Positions 62,020-64,000 of a stretch of 64,000 bases of DNA are shown here, in pieces; positions within the stretch are counted from its first letter, which is position 1; the number at the start of each line of letters is the position of its first letter. The DNA is from an uncultured bacterium (GTDB lineage: Bacteria > Actinomycetota > Coriobacteriia > Coriobacteriales > Coriobacteriaceae): the NCBI GenBank assembly GCA_905215065.1, contig CAJMOF010000007.1, forward strand, positions 1-64,000, given 5' to 3'. A program made the position numbers and the translations under genes. The notes under the pieces were generated by a model. That model saw only the letters and a program-made list of their open reading frames with translations. It did no database searches and was not told the origin of the DNA.

Positions 62020-63801
62020 TTACTTGCTCGCGAACAGCCAGATCAAGATGATCACGAGAACTACGGCAACGATGCAGACGATGGCGCCGGTGAATTTGAT
62101 GCGTGAGTCGCGGGTACGTTCGCGCACCGCGTCCTCGGTGGCCTCGAGCTGGGCGACTTCTCGCTCGGTCTCGGTGTGTTCGGCTTTGTCTCGGGCCAAG
62201 GATCCTGCAAGCGACTCAGTGATCTCTGGGTGGTCGTGCACTTCGGTCGCCTGTTCGATGATCGACTGTGCATGTGCGGCATCTGCTTGGGCGTTGGCGA
62301 TGGTCTGCTCCTGGTCGCGGCGTGCCTTGTCCTCCGCGGCGATCTTCTCGCGCAGTTCGCGCTGACGAGTCGCGGCGGCAGTCTTCGCCGTCTGCAACTC
62401 GTCGCGCGCGGCATCGGCTTCGGTCGTCACGGCTTGGTGCGCGCGTTTTGCGTCGGCGATAGGGGCTTGAGCCTGCTCGACGGCCTGCTCGGCTGCGGCA
62501 AGTGAATGCTCAAGGTCGGCGGTGATGCGCGGGACATCTTCTTCGGCTTTACGCAGGGCATCTGCCGTGTCGGAAATCTGCATCGAGAGCTCGCTGGTGC
62601 GCACCGTATAGTTGGCGGGATTTGCCGAGGGATTGCGTTGCAGCTCGGCATACTCATGACGCAGTGTCTCGAGCTGGGCGCGCGTGGCGTCGACGGTTTG
62701 TTGTGCGGCGGCAATGCCGGTGTCTCGCTCTGCCTTCACCTTGTCGCGGATGCGCTTGGAATCCTCAAGACGTCGAACGAGGCGGTTGCCGGTCTCGCGC
62801 GAGCTCGCCTCGCGGGCCTCCACGGCATCGAGCGCGGCCTTCAGACGGAGCTCAGTCGCGTCATCCTCTGTCTTCATTTGTTCGAGCTGACCCTTGAGCT
62901 TTGTCGCTTTGGAGGCGTGGGCATCACGGTCAATCTCGGCGGCCGCTGCAGTCTTTTGGGCCGTGGCAATCGCCTGGCGCTGGTCGGCGACGATCTGGTC
63001 GTAGCGGCCTGCGATATCCTGGCGCGTCTCGAGTTCCTCGGCCTGATCGGCAATGCGCTGCTCAAGTTCGGCCAGGTGGGCGCGGGCATCGGCAAGTGCC
63101 TTTTTCGCGGCGTTCATCTCGCGCATGGCCGAGGCGCCCTGGGCGATAAAGGTGCCCACGGCGTTCGCAGTGTTCGAGACAGCGGTCCCCAGATCGCGGC
63201 TCGCGGCGGGGGAGTGCGGGGCAGTCGGGCGAGCGGTGTCGGCAGCGTCCGTATCGGCAGCCTGCGGCACGGCGATATTGCCGGTACCGCCCTCGATCAC
63301 AGAAAAGCCTGCTGCGTGCGGGTCGACCGCATCGGCGCCAATCGTGGGATGCTCGAGCTGCAGAAACGAGGGCATGGTGCTGCCCTGGTCGGCAACCGGA
63401 GTCTCGCCGGGTACGAAGGTCGAGGCTGCCTCGGCGGCCTCCTCTTCCTCGGCGTCAACGTCAGCGTCGGCCACGGCGTCTTTCATCGCTTTGACGGCAT
63501 CCATCATGGAGTCCATGACGGCGTCGAGCTCTTCTTCCGAAGACACCTCGATGGGGCCTGCTGCTTGCGGAGCGTTCTCAGCCTTGGGCTCAGTATCGCT
63601 CGGGTCCGGCTGCTCTAGCTGCTCTTCTTTGTCTTGCTCTGCGGCGACATTTGCGTCTGCGGCCTCGTCTGCGGCGGCAGGAGCCTCCTCGACAGCGGCA
63701 TCAATGCCGCCATCGCTTCTGGTGGAAGTATCGCAGCCGTCAATGGTGTCTGCGGAGTTATCAATATGCTGTTGAGTCTGGGGGTCCAGCTCGTCTGTCA
63801 T
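62020..63801 (-). CDS. Large coiled-coil protein with C-terminal membrane anchor
   Basis: A 593-residue protein without a recognised catalytic domain. Residues 1-200 are acidic and low-complexity (Ala, Asp, Glu). Residues about 220-550 are a long predicted coiled coil rich in Ala, Glu, Gln and Arg heptads. A single membrane helix at the C terminus (FTGAIVCIVAVVLVIILIWL) ends in FASK, so the protein is probably tail-anchored with a cytoplasmic coiled coil. It may be structural, for example in envelope or cell-division organisation. The ATG at 63801 is chosen because GAGGAG (63811-63816) is 9 nt upstream; ATG 63807 is 3 nt from it. The open frame to 63924 is not supported. Confidence 0.7.
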   Translation of the reverse strand: MTDELDPQTQQHIDNSADTIDGCDTSTRSDGGIDAAVEEAPAAADEAADANVAAEQDKEEQLEQPDPSDTEPKAENAPQAAGPIEVSSEEELDAVMDSMMDAVKAMKDAVADADVDAEEEEAAEAASTFVPGETPVADQGSTMPSFLQLEHPTIGADAVDPHAAGFSVIEGGTGNIAVPQAADTDAADTARPTAPHSPAASRDLGTAVSNTANAVGTFIAQGASAMREMNAAKKALADARAHLAELEQRIADQAEELETRQDIAGRYDQIVADQRQAIATAQKTAAAAEIDRDAHASKATKLKGQLEQMKTEDDATELRLKAALDAVEAREASSRETGNRLVRRLEDSKRIRDKVKAERDTGIAAAQQTVDATRAQLETLRHEYAELQRNPSANPANYTVRTSELSMQISDTADALRKAEEDVPRITADLEHSLAAAEQAVEQAQAPIADAKRAHQAVTTEADAARDELQTAKTAAATRQRELREKIAAEDKARRDQEQTIANAQADAAHAQSIIEQATEVHDHPEITESLAGSLARDKAEHTETEREVAQLEATEDAVRERTRDSRIKFTGAIVCIVAVVLVIILIWLFASK

Positions 63802-63940
63802 AGGCATGTGCTCCTCATCGTTGTTTGTCACCCTATGATAAAGTCTCGCGCCGACATCCCGCGCGCTGCAGCAAAGTTTCAAAACGTGTTCGATGGCTCG
63901 TGTCGATAGCAAAAACTCGGCCACTTTATCCAGTTTGTAC

Positions 63941-63970
63941 TTGACAATCCCTTCGCCGAAAGACGTTATG
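63941..63970 (+). promoter_or_regulatory. Candidate promoter at the right edge
   Basis: A perfect -35 TTGACA (63941-63946) is followed after 18 nt by GTTATG (63965-63970), a poor -10. It would read out of the window to the right, where no start codon is visible before the end. Confidence 0.35.
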
Positions 63971-64000
63971 CCGTTCGCCTACCGAGGCCTTTTCTATTCA

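Overview
The window is GC-rich, densely coded chromosomal DNA with no tRNA, rRNA, CRISPR array or prophage that I can see. Gene content and protein style suggest a Coriobacteriia gut anaerobe, most likely Collinsella or a close relative: a class II superoxide reductase, a C69 dipeptidase, class III fructose bisphosphatase, formate-tetrahydrofolate ligase, many surface proteins rich in Ser, Lys and Asp, and short palindromic intergenic repeats. The species assignment is an inference from style, not from a marker gene.

Layout. 1-5.9 kb: a structured intergenic repeat, an M42 aminopeptidase, mnmA, cysK divergent from a four-cysteine Rrf2 regulator, a small holin-like membrane protein and a YerC/TrpR-like regulator. 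6.0-25.3 kb is a DNA-metabolism block: an addB/addA-like helicase-nuclease pair, dnaE, a SWIM-domain SNF2 helicase, a superoxide reductase, a NadE-like protein that seems to have lost its catalytic residues, and ruvC-ruvA-ruvB. 25.4-31.0 kb: fhs, a membrane protein with a PASTA-like extracellular part, a cation-diffusion-facilitator exporter and a zinc-ribbon protein. 31.1-34.3 kb is an AT-richer accessory patch: a broken SHOCT-domain gene, a possible small RNA, small ORFs, an ADP-ribosylglycohydrolase and a YhcG/DUF1016 nuclease.

34.5-38.8 kb encodes exported proteins: a Tat-exported, wall-anchored PI-PLC-like protein and two paralogous lipoproteins. 39.1-40.6 kb is an fchA-folD folate operon, followed by a 239-bp element with long inverted terminal repeats. 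41.0-44.8 kb: C69 dipeptidase, phasin-like protein and UbiB/ABC1 kinase-like protein.

44.9-49.9 kb is the most interesting locus. A cobalamin riboswitch, with P1 stem and B12 box visible, precedes a 1258-residue exported protein carrying four DUF4430 (transcobalamin C-terminal-like) repeats, a PQQ-type beta-propeller and an InlB-type repeat. A second membrane-anchored DUF4430 protein follows 9 bp later. The simplest reading is a cobalamin-controlled surface system for capturing corrinoids, formally resembling a fusion of mammalian intrinsic-factor-like domains with a BtuG-like propeller.

50-64 kb: two GtrA paralogs, class III fbp, a DegV protein, a KDPG-aldolase-like TIM barrel, a 56-residue membrane protein, an RsmB-type methyltransferase, a divergent methionyl-tRNA synthetase with an altered KMSKS loop, a DUF3267 membrane protein, the queuosine genes queH and queA, and a large tail-anchored coiled-coil protein.
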